DNA from: Candidatus Fimivivens faecavium
GTDB lineage: Bacteria; Bacillota; Clostridia; Oscillospirales; Ruminococcaceae
Direction of reading: 5' to 3'
DNA: 64,000 nt
Assembly: GCA_018716105.1 (NCBI GenBank)
Contig: DVKH01000019.1
Location: 1 to 64,000 of the forward strand
The translations under genes and the position numbers were made by a program. Shown here one piece after another: positions 27,001-34,736 of this stretch. The notes under the pieces are model-generated. The model was not told the DNA's origin and searched no databases. It saw only the letters and a list, made by a program, of their open reading frames with translations. The first letter of the stretch is position 1; the number at the start of each line of letters is the position of its first letter.

Positions 27001-27975
27001 ATGAAAAGCTATCGCATCCAGCAGAACGACGCCGGCCAGCGGGTTGACCGTTTTGTTTCGAAGGCGGTTCCCGCGCTTCCCGCTTCCCTTCTTCAGCGCT
27101 ATATCCGTACCAAACGCATCAAGCTCAATGGAAAGCGCTGTGAAAACAGAACTATGCTGGCGGTGGGGGACGAGCTTTCGCTCTATATCAACGACGAATT
27201 CTTTGCCCCGGCCAGCGAGACGGAAAACGCTTTTCTGTCGGCGCGCGGGCCGGTTGATATTGTTTATGAAGACGGGAACCTGATCCTCGCGGACAAACGG
27301 CCGGGCCTTGTCGTGCACGAGGACGACAGCGGCTCTGCCGACACCCTGATCAACCGGATTCAGCGAATCCTGTTCGAGCGCGGGGAGTACAACCCTGCCG
27401 CGGAAAACAGCTTCGCCCCCGCCCTCTGCAACCGGCTTGACCGGAACACCGGCGGGATCGTGATCGCCGCAAAGAACGCCGCGACCCTTCGGGTGATGAA
27501 CGCCCTTCTGCGTGAGCGCCTTTTGGAAAAGCACTATCTCTGCCTGGTGCACGGCGCGCCAGATCCGCCCGCTTCAACCCTCCGGGGCTATCTGCTCAAG
27601 GATGAGGCGCGGCGCCAGGTCGAGATTTTCGACCGCCCCCGCCCCGGCGCGAAAACCATTCTGACCCGTTACGAGACGCTGGAGCACAGCGGTTCGGTCT
27701 CCCTGCTCGACGTGGAACTTCTGACCGGCCGGACCCATCAGATCCGCGCCCATCTCGCCCACGCGGGACACCCGCTTCTCGGCGACGCAAAATACGGCCG
27801 AAACCGGGACAACCGCGAAAACGGCTGCCGTTTTCAGGCGCTTTATTCTTACCGGCTCCGCTTTCTGCCGGATGAGCGGCTCGAACATCTCGCCGATCTC
27901 GGCGGGCGCGAATTTCGCATTTCTCCGGAACAGATCTGGTTCTACCGCGATTTTGTCTCCGGGAACTTTAAATAG
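27001..27975 (+). CDS. RluA/RluC-family pseudouridine synthase
   Basis: 324 aa from ATG at 27001 after GGAGGCAG. An N-terminal S4-like domain (residues 12-60) precedes the catalytic domain with NRLDRNTGGIVIAAK (catalytic Asp) near residue 142 and GRTHQIRAHLAHAGHPLLGD near 245. Relatives modify 23S rRNA (RluC sites) or, in Firmicutes, positions not yet assigned. This is the second such enzyme in the window (see rluD). The structured leader upstream is shared with phoH. Confidence 0.9.
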   Translation: MKSYRIQQNDAGQRVDRFVSKAVPALPASLLQRYIRTKRIKLNGKRCENRTMLAVGDELSLYINDEFFAPASETENAFLSARGPVDIVYEDGNLILADKRPGLVVHEDDSGSADTLINRIQRILFERGEYNPAAENSFAPALCNRLDRNTGGIVIAAKNAATLRVMNALLRERLLEKHYLCLVHGAPDPPASTLRGYLLKDEARRQVEIFDRPRPGAKTILTRYETLEHSGSVSLLDVELLTGRTHQIRAHLAHAGHPLLGDAKYGRNRDNRENGCRFQALYSYRLRFLPDERLEHLADLGGREFRISPEQIWFYRDFVSGNFK

Positions 27976-28007
27976 AAATCGGAACGGGAGAAGGAGGCTC
28001 TTGTCTT

Positions 28008-28655
28008 ATGAAAGTCGTGGCAGTCAACGGAAGCCCGCATCCCCGCGGAAACACCTATCTTGCCATCAGGATGGTTCTCGGCCCCCTGGAAGCCGAAGGG
28101 ATAGAAACCGAAATCCTCGACGTCGGCGGAAGGCCGGTTCACGGCTGCGCCGGCTGCAGCAAGTGCCTCAAAAACGGGGGCCGTTGCGTGCTCGGGGACG
28201 AGGAATTCCTTTCCTGGACCGATCGGATCGAGGCGGCGGACGGCCTGATTCTCGCAAGCCCCTCCTATTACGGCGGCATGACCGGCTCGCTCAAATGCTT
28301 TCTCGACCGCCTGTTCTATCAAAGCCGCAGGACCGGCGCCTTCCGCCACAAGATCGGCGCTTCGCTCTGCACGCTCCGCCGGACCGGTTCGCTCACCACG
28401 GTCAACCAGCTCAACCGTTTCCTGTTTGCGTCTGAGATGATTCTCGCGCCGTCCTCCGGCCCGGGCATCATCCACGGGAGCCTCCCCGGCGAGGCGCTCG
28501 AAGACGCCGAGGGGGCGAACGCCCTCCGCCAGACCGGGCGGAACATGGCCTGGCTTCTCAAAATGAAGGAAGCGACGAAGGAAACCGTTCCTCCGCCGGC
28601 GCCGGAAAAGCGCGTCTATATGAATTTCATCCGAAAAGAAGCCAAAAAAGACTGA
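28008..28655 (+). CDS. NADPH-dependent FMN reductase / iron-sulfur-flavoprotein-like protein
   Basis: 215 aa with a flavodoxin-like fold. VVAVNGSPHPRGNTYLA is the FMN-phosphate loop at the N-terminus and SPSYYGGMTGSLKCFLDR is the second flavin contact. The cluster GCAGCSKC near residues 46-53 resembles the iron-sulfur flavoproteins of anaerobes, which move electrons to O2 or other acceptors. It sits 32 bases after the pseudouridine synthase, with its own ribosome-binding site GGAGG, and is followed by a strong terminator. Confidence 0.88.
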   Translation: MKVVAVNGSPHPRGNTYLAIRMVLGPLEAEGIETEILDVGGRPVHGCAGCSKCLKNGGRCVLGDEEFLSWTDRIEAADGLILASPSYYGGMTGSLKCFLDRLFYQSRRTGAFRHKIGASLCTLRRTGSLTTVNQLNRFLFASEMILAPSSGPGIIHGSLPGEALEDAEGANALRQTGRNMAWLLKMKEATKETVPPPAPEKRVYMNFIRKEAKKD

Positions 28656-28662
28656 CCTCTGC

Positions 28663-28697
28663 AAAAGCGGCATGCGTCCAGGACGCATGCCGCTTTT
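28663..28697. terminator. strong bidirectional terminator
   Basis: 17-bp perfect stem AAAAGCGGCATGCGTCC / GGACGCATGCCGCTTTT with a one-base loop centre; serves the + strand flavoprotein gene and the - strand dehydrogenase. Confidence 0.93.
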
Positions 28698-28701
28698 CTG
28701 T

Positions 28702-29697
28702 TTAAAGCCCGTTTACAATGTCTTTCGGCCTCTCGCCGTTCATCACCCGCCGCACGTTTTCCCACGCCCCGTGATAAACCTGCTTGAACGCCTCCCTTGT
28801 GATCCCGGCTGTGTGGGGGGTAAAGACGATCCGATCCGCATACGGCGCGGGCAGATTCAGGAGCGGATTGTCGGGGAGCGGCGGCTCCGGATCGAGCACA
28901 TCGAGGGCGGCCCCGGCGATTTTTCCCTCCAGAATCGCGCTGGCAAGCGCTTTCTGGTCCACCGTCTGGCCGCGGGAGGTGTTGATCAGAAATGCGGTCG
29001 GCTTCATCCGCGAAAGGCGCTCCGCGTCCACAAGGCCGATCGTATCCGGCGTCACCGGGACATGGATGCTCACCAGATCGCATTTATGGAACAGCTCGTC
29101 GAGTTCCAGATATGAAACGCCGAGACGTTCTTCATCCTCCGGCGTTCTGCGGAAGACGTCGTAATAGCTCACCCGGCTTCCAAAAACCCTGAGCCGTGCC
29201 GCGGTTTCGCGCGCAATCGCGCCGAACCCGACCAGTCCCACATGCAGAGACGAGAGCTGCCTTGGGCCCGCCGCCATGTAAGCCCGCTTTGCCTCCGAAA
29301 GCCGCCCTTCCCGCACTGAGCGGTCGGCGGCGATGATGTCCTTGAGACAGCAGAGCATCAGCATTACCGTATGTTCGGCCACCGCAGCGGCGTTGCAGCC
29401 GAAGTTGTTGCAGACAAAAACGCCGCGTTCCTTCGCCGCGTCAAGGTCAAAATTGTTGAATGCGACCCCTTCGGAGTGGACGAGACGCAGCTTCGGCATC
29501 CGGGCGATCATCCCGGACGTGATCGTACAGACCGGATCGACCACCAGGCACTCCGCGTCCCCAACCTGTTCAACCAGTTCGTCTTCGGTGTACCCCGGCG
29601 CAACAAAGACAATTTCGCTCCCCTCGGGAATGTCAGAAGGATCCTGATATTTTTCGAGCCGTTCCCGCGCGACCCCGACAAAACCGATCTTTGGCAT
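28702..29697 (-). CDS. D-isomer-specific 2-hydroxyacid dehydrogenase
   Basis: 331 aa from ATG at 29697 (GAGGTG five bases upstream). NAD-binding Rossmann motif GLVGFGAIARETAARL is near residue 140. The catalytic residues are visible: Arg in NTSRGQTVDQ, Glu in LDVLDPEPPL and His in TPHTAGIT. The family reduces 2-keto acids or oxidises D-2-hydroxyacids such as glycerate, phosphoglycerate or lactate; the substrate is not determined. Monocistronic with its own promoter and terminator. Confidence 0.92.
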   Translation of the reverse strand: MPKIGFVGVARERLEKYQDPSDIPEGSEIVFVAPGYTEDELVEQVGDAECLVVDPVCTITSGMIARMPKLRLVHSEGVAFNNFDLDAAKERGVFVCNNFGCNAAAVAEHTVMLMLCCLKDIIAADRSVREGRLSEAKRAYMAAGPRQLSSLHVGLVGFGAIARETAARLRVFGSRVSYYDVFRRTPEDEERLGVSYLELDELFHKCDLVSIHVPVTPDTIGLVDAERLSRMKPTAFLINTSRGQTVDQKALASAILEGKIAGAALDVLDPEPPLPDNPLLNLPAPYADRIVFTPHTAGITREAFKQVYHGAWENVRRVMNGERPKDIVNGL

Positions 29698-29730
29698 ATA
29701 GCACCTCGTCAAGATTTCTTTCACGCTAAA

Positions 29731-29759
29731 ATCTTATCCGCAATCCGGGAAAATGTCAA
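29731..29759 (-). promoter_or_regulatory. sigma-A promoter of the 2-hydroxyacid dehydrogenase
   Basis: Minus strand TTGACA (29759-29754), 17-base spacer, TAAGAT (29736-29731). Confidence 0.8.
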
Positions 29760-29785
29760 TGCGGCGTTTGCGAGGCTTTGACATG

Positions 29786-29816
29786 AAAAAGCCCGGGCCT
29801 GCCGCCCGGGCTTTTT
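29786..29816 (-). terminator. terminator of the cotJ operon
   Basis: AAAAAGCCCGGGC / GCCCGGGCTTTTT, 13-bp stem, 19 bases after the stop of the cotJC 3' part. On the minus strand the uridine run is perfect. Confidence 0.92.
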
Positions 29817-29834
29817 ATCATACCGCAAAGCCGA

Positions 29835-30263
29835 TTACCTCGGCATTTTCTTATCGAATTCAGGGTTGAAGTAGTAAAAGTTTTTCGAGTTGAGATGATC
29901 CTGAACAATCCCAAGCGATTCGCCGAATCTCTGATAGTGGACGATTTCGCGCTCGCGCAGGAACCGGATCGGATCGAGGATATCCGGATCGTCCTTCACA
30001 AGGCGGATGATGTTGTCATAGGTAGTTCTCGCCTTCTGTTCCGCCGCCATGTCCTCGTGAAGGTCGGTGATCGCATCGCCCTTTGACTGGAAGTAGGTCG
30101 AGGTGAACGGCGCGCCGCTGGCGGCCTGCGGCCAGAGGCCGGCGGTGTGATCGATGTAATAGGGTTCAAAGTTCGTCCCCTCGATCTGGTCCATCGAAAG
30201 GTCGCGGGTTAGCTGGTGGACAATCGCGCTGATCATCTCCATGTGCGCAAGTTCTTCCGTACC
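29835..30263 (-). CDS. cotJC: cotJC, 3' part of a split gene (manganese-catalase-like spore coat protein)
   Basis: The last 141 residues of CotJC plus the junction Gly. It starts at G|TEELAHMEMISAIVHQL, the middle of the ferritin-like catalase domain, and includes AAEQKARTTYDNIIRL and FLREREIVHYQRFGE with the metal-ligand Glu/His residues. The frame stays open upstream to 30344, but that portion (QKAPGGKPRR..CVFATNL) belongs to the intervening element and has no family resemblance. The missing first 62 residues are at 46158-46343 on the same strand. Fusion at the shared GGTA gives VLTDIG+TEELAHME, the normal CotJC sequence. CotJC is a mother-cell spore-coat protein. Confidence 0.93.
   Translation of the reverse strand, partial: GTEELAHMEMISAIVHQLTRDLSMDQIEGTNFEPYYIDHTAGLWPQAASGAPFTSTYFQSKGDAITDLHEDMAAEQKARTTYDNIIRLVKDDPDILDPIRFLREREIVHYQRFGESLGIVQDHLNSKNFYYFNPEFDKKMPR
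30260..30263. other. recombination core, left end of the cotJC element
   Basis: TACC here (GGTA on the minus strand) is the only stretch identical without gaps to the right junction at 46157-46160; GACCnATnTnGGTA is shared more loosely. Element arm on this side: TGCGACCAATTT (minus strand, 30276-30265). Confidence 0.8.
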
Positions 30264-30294
30264 TAAATTGGTCGCAAAAACGCACCTTTTAAGA

Positions 30295-31317
30295 TCATCT
30301 CCCCGCCGGATCCGACGCGGCTTCCCTCCCGGCGCCTTTTGCAATCAGCCGCCGCTGTTTTCTCACCCGCTCGCGGATCTGCCGCACGAACCGTTCCGGC
30401 CCGGTCACGCGCACGGTAGGCCCGAAACCGAGAATCCGGACCAGAAGTTCCGTCTCATCCGGCATCGGATACCACAATCGAACCCGGCAGATCCCTGTTT
30501 CGCCGTCGAATTCGCTCTGTTTTTCATAGGCGGAAAACTCCAGCAGAAACCGCTCGACGGCGTTCCGCTCCGGGATGATCTCCGCCGTGACCGGCTCGGG
30601 CGAACGATTTCGCAGGAACCACCCCGCGAGGTCGCAGGCCCGCCCCCGGTACTGTTCTCTGGAATCCTGGGTTTCGAGAATCCGGCCGAGGTTGATGGTC
30701 GCATACCGCGACAGCTTTCCATACCGGATCATCGCAGAGTGGACGCGGAACTTGTCGTTTTTTTCGGAGTATTCCAGCTTCAGCGGAAGAAAATCCCCGG
30801 CATGGACTTTTACGCCGCCGCTGTGCGCCCCGGTCTGATAGGTAATTTTCACCGGCTTTTGATCCCGCAGCGCGGCGAGCACACGCCGGAAATGACGGAT
30901 ATAGTCAAAGCTGAAATAGTCGTCCCCGTCCCGGAAGCGGTCGAAAGGGATAAAATCCTCCGGGTCAAACAGCGGCGGAAGGTCAAATAACAGCTCATGC
31001 AGCTTTGCGATTTCCCGGTCGGCCAGAAAGAGCCGCGCCCGCGGGTCGCCCAGCGCCGACTTGAGCCACCGAAGCTCCAAAAGCGAAACCGGCGTGCGCA
31101 CAGGATGCCGCAGCCGGCTGTACAGCAGCCCGTCCCGCTCCTGCAGAAGCGGCCAGGCGCGCTCGTCGAGCAGTTTTGGCACGAGATGCAGGACGCTTTC
31201 TGCAAAACCGCTGTCCAAAGCCGCCTGCTGAACCTCCTCCCGGGTCAGCGGCGCCCGGTTGAGCAGTTCGCCGACAATCCGGTAGTAAAGCCCGTAGATT
31301 TCAGAAAACAGCTCCAT
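30295..31317 (-). CDS. WYL-domain transcriptional regulator 1
   Basis: 340 aa from ATG at 31317 with GGAGGAGGAG seven bases upstream. The N-terminal region is a helix-rich WCX/HTH-like part (LYYRIVGELLNRAPLTREEVQQAAL), the WYL core is near 150-230 (VKITYQTGAHSG, LPLKLEYSEKNDKFRVHS) and a C-terminal WCX extension ends the protein. WYL proteins sense nucleic-acid or nucleotide ligands and control repair, defence and RNA-repair loci. The start lies inside the end of the second WYL gene (17-base overlap), so both are co-expressed. Stops 32 bases from the element's left end. Confidence 0.88.
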   Translation of the reverse strand: MELFSEIYGLYYRIVGELLNRAPLTREEVQQAALDSGFAESVLHLVPKLLDERAWPLLQERDGLLYSRLRHPVRTPVSLLELRWLKSALGDPRARLFLADREIAKLHELLFDLPPLFDPEDFIPFDRFRDGDDYFSFDYIRHFRRVLAALRDQKPVKITYQTGAHSGGVKVHAGDFLPLKLEYSEKNDKFRVHSAMIRYGKLSRYATINLGRILETQDSREQYRGRACDLAGWFLRNRSPEPVTAEIIPERNAVERFLLEFSAYEKQSEFDGETGICRVRLWYPMPDETELLVRILGFGPTVRVTGPERFVRQIRERVRKQRRLIAKGAGREAASDPAGR

Positions 31318-32584
31318 CCGCTCGCTCCTCCTCCCCATAGAGTTCGGCCATCCGGCTCATGTCGCGGTAAAAGCGGGCGGCCACCGCACGGTTTTCGCAC
31401 TCCACCGAGAGGATGCGCCCTGTAAAGGTCTTCACCCAGCCGAGCAGCTCGCCGGAATCGGTCACCTGCGCCGAAAAGCGGAAGCGGTTTGGGGCGAGCT
31501 TTTCGATTTTGCCGCCGCGCCCTTCCCGCTCCAGCCGCCCGAGGATATATGGCTCCCGCTCTTCGTCGATCTCAAGGGTCATCGAGAAGCGCTCGGTCCT
31601 CCGCCTGTGCGAAAGGGACGCGCCCCAGGTCGAGCGCAGAACGGCCTCCCCCTCGCGCCGGAGACGCTCCGCATTATCGCAGGGCTCCAGCATTTTCACC
31701 GATTCGAGATAGTCGAGCCGGAAGCTGTGAAAACGCCGCCTCTTGTCGCCGTACAGCACCAGATACCGCCTTCCAGTCTGGACGCTGACCAAAATAGCGG
31801 TCGGAAGGCCGGTCGCCACCGTCCGCGCTCCGCTTTTTCCGCTGACGTTTGTGATCTCCACCCGCCGCCGCTGCGTGATCGCCTCGGTCAGCGGGAGAAG
31901 CACGGTGTCTTCGAGGGTGTGGACCAGGAAATGATGCTTAAAAAGCATCCGGGTGTTTTCGAGCCCCGCCCGGTCCCCGAGGTAGCTCCCTACGACGGAG
32001 AACGGCGCGCACTCGCTGAAAAACGAGAGAAAATCCCGCGCGTCCTCCAGATCCGGGAACAGCGAGGAAAAGAAGATGCCGGACTTTCGGTAGACAACCG
32101 TTCTCCCCTGCTTTTCGGCCGTGAGAAGGCCGGCCCCGGCGTATTCCCTGAGCTTTCCGCGCACCGTCTGCGCGTCGAAGAGTTCGCCATACCGCCGGAG
32201 GATTCCGTCCGCCGCCTGCCCTGCGGTTACCGGCCCCGAATCCTCGAGAAGGTCCAGCAGGAAGAAATGGAGCAGGATGTCGTTGTCGGTGAAGCTCTTG
32301 GACTGATAGGCGCGGTAGAGCGGGTTCCTCGGGATTTTGGCAGCGTCAACCGACAGGAAAACCCGTTTGCCACCCTTTCCATACTCCCATTTCACATATT
32401 CTCCAAGATAGGATTCGATGCGCCGCCGCTCGTTGTCATAGGTTCGCGCGCTCTTTTTGGAGTAGTCGGAACGGGTTTTATAGCCATAAATCAAAAAATC
32501 CCGCATATAGTCCCGAAGCTTCTCAAAGTTTTTGATCAGTTCGGAAAACGCCGTAAAACCCCCTCCCTTCCGCCTCCAAAGCAT
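31301..32584 (-). CDS. WYL-domain transcriptional regulator 2
   Basis: About 427 aa. N-terminal segment FSELIKNFEKLRDYMRDFLIYGYKTRSDY and SARTYDNERRRIESYLGEY are hallmarks of the larger clostridial WYL regulators; the WYL core lies near 250-320 (AILVSVQTGRRYLVLYGDKRRRFHS) with a WCX tail. The start is unclear: ATG 32584 is nine bases from the predicted transcription start, a GGAGG and GGGAGG follow it, and no standard start codon lies in the next 25 codons until ATG 32506, which would cut into the conserved region. Possibly leaderless or a non-standard start. Divergent from the Y RNA, so it likely regulates the island. Confidence 0.82.
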   Translation of the reverse strand: MLWRRKGGGFTAFSELIKNFEKLRDYMRDFLIYGYKTRSDYSKKSARTYDNERRRIESYLGEYVKWEYGKGGKRVFLSVDAAKIPRNPLYRAYQSKSFTDNDILLHFFLLDLLEDSGPVTAGQAADGILRRYGELFDAQTVRGKLREYAGAGLLTAEKQGRTVVYRKSGIFFSSLFPDLEDARDFLSFFSECAPFSVVGSYLGDRAGLENTRMLFKHHFLVHTLEDTVLLPLTEAITQRRRVEITNVSGKSGARTVATGLPTAILVSVQTGRRYLVLYGDKRRRFHSFRLDYLESVKMLEPCDNAERLRREGEAVLRSTWGASLSHRRRTERFSMTLEIDEEREPYILGRLEREGRGGKIEKLAPNRFRFSAQVTDSGELLGWVKTFTGRILSVECENRAVAARFYRDMSRMAELYGEEERADGAVF

Positions 32585-32599
32585 TTTTGGGGTAACATC

Positions 32600-32608
32600 A
32601 GTATAGCA
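32600..32608 (-). promoter_or_regulatory. extended -10 promoter of the WYL pair
   Basis: Minus strand TGCTATACT, an extended -10, with no good -35. Expected start near 32593, almost at the ATG at 32584. Confidence 0.55.
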
Positions 32609-32669
32609 GAAAACCGGCGCTGGAAAAAGTGCGCAACTTTTTTTAGATGATTTTGGAGAGGTGCGCTGA

Positions 32670-32675
32670 TAAGAT
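32670..32675 (+). promoter_or_regulatory. -10 element of the Y RNA promoter
   Basis: TAAGAT seven bases before the first paired base of the Y RNA (C683). The -35 region is poor, which could mean that an activator such as a WYL protein is needed. Confidence 0.5.
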
Positions 32676-32681
32676 AAAAAC

Positions 32682-32815
32682 ACGGTCCAGCGAACGGTGT
32701 CAACCGCAAAAAAACATTGGTGTCGCCGGTTCGAATCCGGCCGGCGCGCGGGCGAAAGCCCCTGCCGTAGCTCAGCGGGTAGAGCGCTGCAAACGGCGTC
32801 GTGAATCGGGCCGCA
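32682..32815 (+). ncRNA. YrlA-type Y RNA with circularly permuted tRNA-like module
   Basis: Order of parts: a 5' stem strand, a T-arm (GCCGG-TTCGAAT-CCGGC, 32725-32741), directly followed by an acceptor-like hairpin CGGC..GGGC-GAAA-GCCC..GCCG (742-767) closed by a GNRA tetraloop, then a D-arm GCTC-AGCGGGTA-GAGC (770-785), then the 3' stem strand. The ends pair as the Ro-binding stem: GGTCC (684-688) with GGGCC (808-812), an internal loop, then ACGGTGTC (694-701) with GGCGTCGT (795-802). This is the organisation of bacterial YrlA RNAs, which scaffold Ro60-like proteins, and it lies upstream of a Ro60-like gene. Not a tRNA: the T-arm precedes the D-arm and there is no anticodon. Confidence 0.88.
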
Positions 32816-32945
32816 AATCAGACGCGCACGGCAGAAACGGCGCCGGATTCCCGGGAGAACGCCTTCCCCGGATGCGTCTTGAAGAACGCCCCAAAGGTAC
32901 AACCAGCAATTGAATGGTAAACGCATCCGGCCCCGCCGGAGGCCA

Positions 32946-33069
32946 GCGGTTCAAATCCGCAGCGGCGCTGGTTTTCAGCGCCCGTACCTTGACGGCGAAA
33001 AGCACGGACAGCAGCCATTTTACAATGCCACTGTAAACAATCGTGCTTTGCGGAAAAGAGCGGCGTCAA
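32946..33069 (+). ncRNA. candidate second Y-like structured RNA
   Basis: A second T-arm (GCGG-TTCAAAT-CCGC core, 32946-32960) is again followed by an acceptor-like hairpin GGCGCTG-GTTTT-CAGCGCC (32964-32982). After it comes a long nested hairpin: TTGACG/CGTCAA (32989-33069), AAAGCACG/CGTGCTTT (32999-33049) and TTTACA/TGTAAA. No D-arm is recognisable. The repeated GTCAACCGC seen in the first RNA recurs at 33065. Exact ends are unknown; it may be a divergent Y RNA or part of the 5' leader of the DUF2828 mRNA. Confidence 0.5.
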
Positions 33070-33168
33070 CCGCAGAAGTTTAAGGGACGAACGAGGATTG
33101 ATTTCCTCTTCGTAAAAAACGGCGCCGCGTGTCTATTTCAGCAGAATCTTAGATAGGAGGGATTTTCC

Positions 33169-34635
33169 GTGCTGAATTACTTGAAAGAAGAGGCGAACCG
33201 CGCGTACACCGAAAACGGCGCGGCGGCCTATGCCACCGCCATGAGCGACTGCCTCGACCTGTTCTCCACCATTGGAGCGCTCCGCGGGGCGGACGAGGGC
33301 GAAATCATCCGGCGGTTTTCCCGCGCGTGGGCGGAAAATCCCGACCTCGCCCTGAAGATTCTGTTTTTCGCCCGCGATGTGCGCGGCGGCCTCGGGGAGC
33401 GGAGGGTCTTCCGCACCATCCTGCGCTACCTTGCGGAAACCGAGCGGGAGACGATTCTGAAGAACCTGCGGAACATCCCGGAATACGGCCGGTTCGACGA
33501 CCTGCTCGCGCTGATGGATACCCCGTGCCAGGACGCAATGACCGCGCTGACGGCGGAGCAGCTCAAAGCGGACGCCGCGGCGCTTGAGTCCGGCAGCGGC
33601 AATCTCTCCCTGCTCGCAAAGTGGATGCCGTCTGTCAACGCCTCGAACGCCGAAACCGTAGCGAACGCAAAGCGCATGGCCCGCGCCATGAAGCTCAGCG
33701 ACGCCGGATACCGAAAGCTCCTCTCCCGCCTGCGCTCCGGGATCGCGATTCTTGAAAACAACCTGCGGGAGCGCGATTACAGCTTCGACTATGAGCGCCA
33801 GCCCTCCCGCGCGATGTTCAAATACCGCCGCGCGTTCCTCCGGAACGACGAGGCGCGCTACCGCGGCTTTCTGGAGAAGGTCCGAAGCGGCGAGGCCGTC
33901 CTGCGCACCGGCGCCCTCTACCCCTATGACGTGATTGCGCCCTGCCTTGCAAACCGCCCGGTTTCACAAGAGGAGCGCGCCGCCCTCGACACGGCCTGGA
34001 ACGCGCTCCCCGATTTTACGAACGGCGAAAACGCGCTGGCCGTGGTGGACGGCTCCGGCTCGATGTACTGGGCCGGCGTCTCGCCCAGCCCCGCGGCCGT
34101 GGCCCTGTCGCTGGGCGTCTACTTTGCACAGCGGAATCGGGGCGCCTTCCAAAACCACTTCATCACCTTTTCAGAGCGTCCCCGCCTTGTGGAAATCAAG
34201 GGCCGCGACCTTTTCGAGCAGGTGCGTTACTGCGCGGGCTTCAACGAGGCCGCCAACACCGACATTGAAGCCGTGTTTGAGCTGATCCTTTCCGCCGCGG
34301 TCAAAAACCGCCTCCGGCAGTCCGATCTCCCCGCGGCGCTCTATGTGATCTCGGATATGGAGTTCGACCGCTGCGCGCGCGGCGCCGGCGTCGCCAATTT
34401 CGAGAACGCCAAACGGCGTTTTGCGGGGTACGGCTTCCGGCTGCCCCGCGTGGTGTTCTGGAACGTCGCTTCCCGGAACCTTCAGCAGCCGGTAACCATG
34501 AACGAACAGGGCGTCGCGCTTGTGAGCGGCTGCACCCCCCGCGTCTTCGAGATGGCGATGTCCGGCGAGCTCTCCCCTTACCGTTATATGCTCGAGGTTC
34601 TGGGCGCCGGCCGGTACGCGGCGATCACTGCGTAA
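33169..34635 (+). CDS. DUF2828 protein, Ro60/TROVE-like (HEAT + vWA)
   Basis: 488 aa from GTG at 33169 (AGGAGGG 8 bases before). N-terminal helical repeats (about 1-270) contain KILFFARDVRGGLGERRVFRTIL and LLAKWMPSVNASN. The C-terminal von Willebrand A domain starts at ALAVVDGSGSMYWAG, a complete MIDAS DxSxS. This two-part layout is that of Ro60/TROVE proteins, which bind misfolded RNA and Y RNA in a ring. The family name is DUF2828; the Ro60-like role is inferred from architecture, from the Y RNA immediately upstream and from the RtcB ligase gene downstream. Length is complete. Confidence 0.85.
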   Translation: MLNYLKEEANRAYTENGAAAYATAMSDCLDLFSTIGALRGADEGEIIRRFSRAWAENPDLALKILFFARDVRGGLGERRVFRTILRYLAETERETILKNLRNIPEYGRFDDLLALMDTPCQDAMTALTAEQLKADAAALESGSGNLSLLAKWMPSVNASNAETVANAKRMARAMKLSDAGYRKLLSRLRSGIAILENNLRERDYSFDYERQPSRAMFKYRRAFLRNDEARYRGFLEKVRSGEAVLRTGALYPYDVIAPCLANRPVSQEERAALDTAWNALPDFTNGENALAVVDGSGSMYWAGVSPSPAAVALSLGVYFAQRNRGAFQNHFITFSERPRLVEIKGRDLFEQVRYCAGFNEAANTDIEAVFELILSAAVKNRLRQSDLPAALYVISDMEFDRCARGAGVANFENAKRRFAGYGFRLPRVVFWNVASRNLQQPVTMNEQGVALVSGCTPRVFEMAMSGELSPYRYMLEVLGAGRYAAITA

Positions 34636-34736
34636 GCCTGGAAAAATCAGCGCAAATTTTGGGGCCGTTTCCGGCCCATCGGGGATGGCCGCCGCTTTTC
34701 CTGCAAACCATATCATCAGAAACGAGGTGAGCCGTC

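Noticed and set aside
32725..32785. tRNA-like sequence with TTCGAAT and GCTCAG..GTAGAGC
   Set aside because: The T-arm comes before the D-arm and no anticodon arm exists; it is part of the Y RNA, not a tRNA gene.
32647..33069. Open frames on both strands over the Y RNA region (88, 77 and 83 codons)
   Set aside because: No ribosome-binding sites or recognisable protein; the RNA structures explain the conserved parts.
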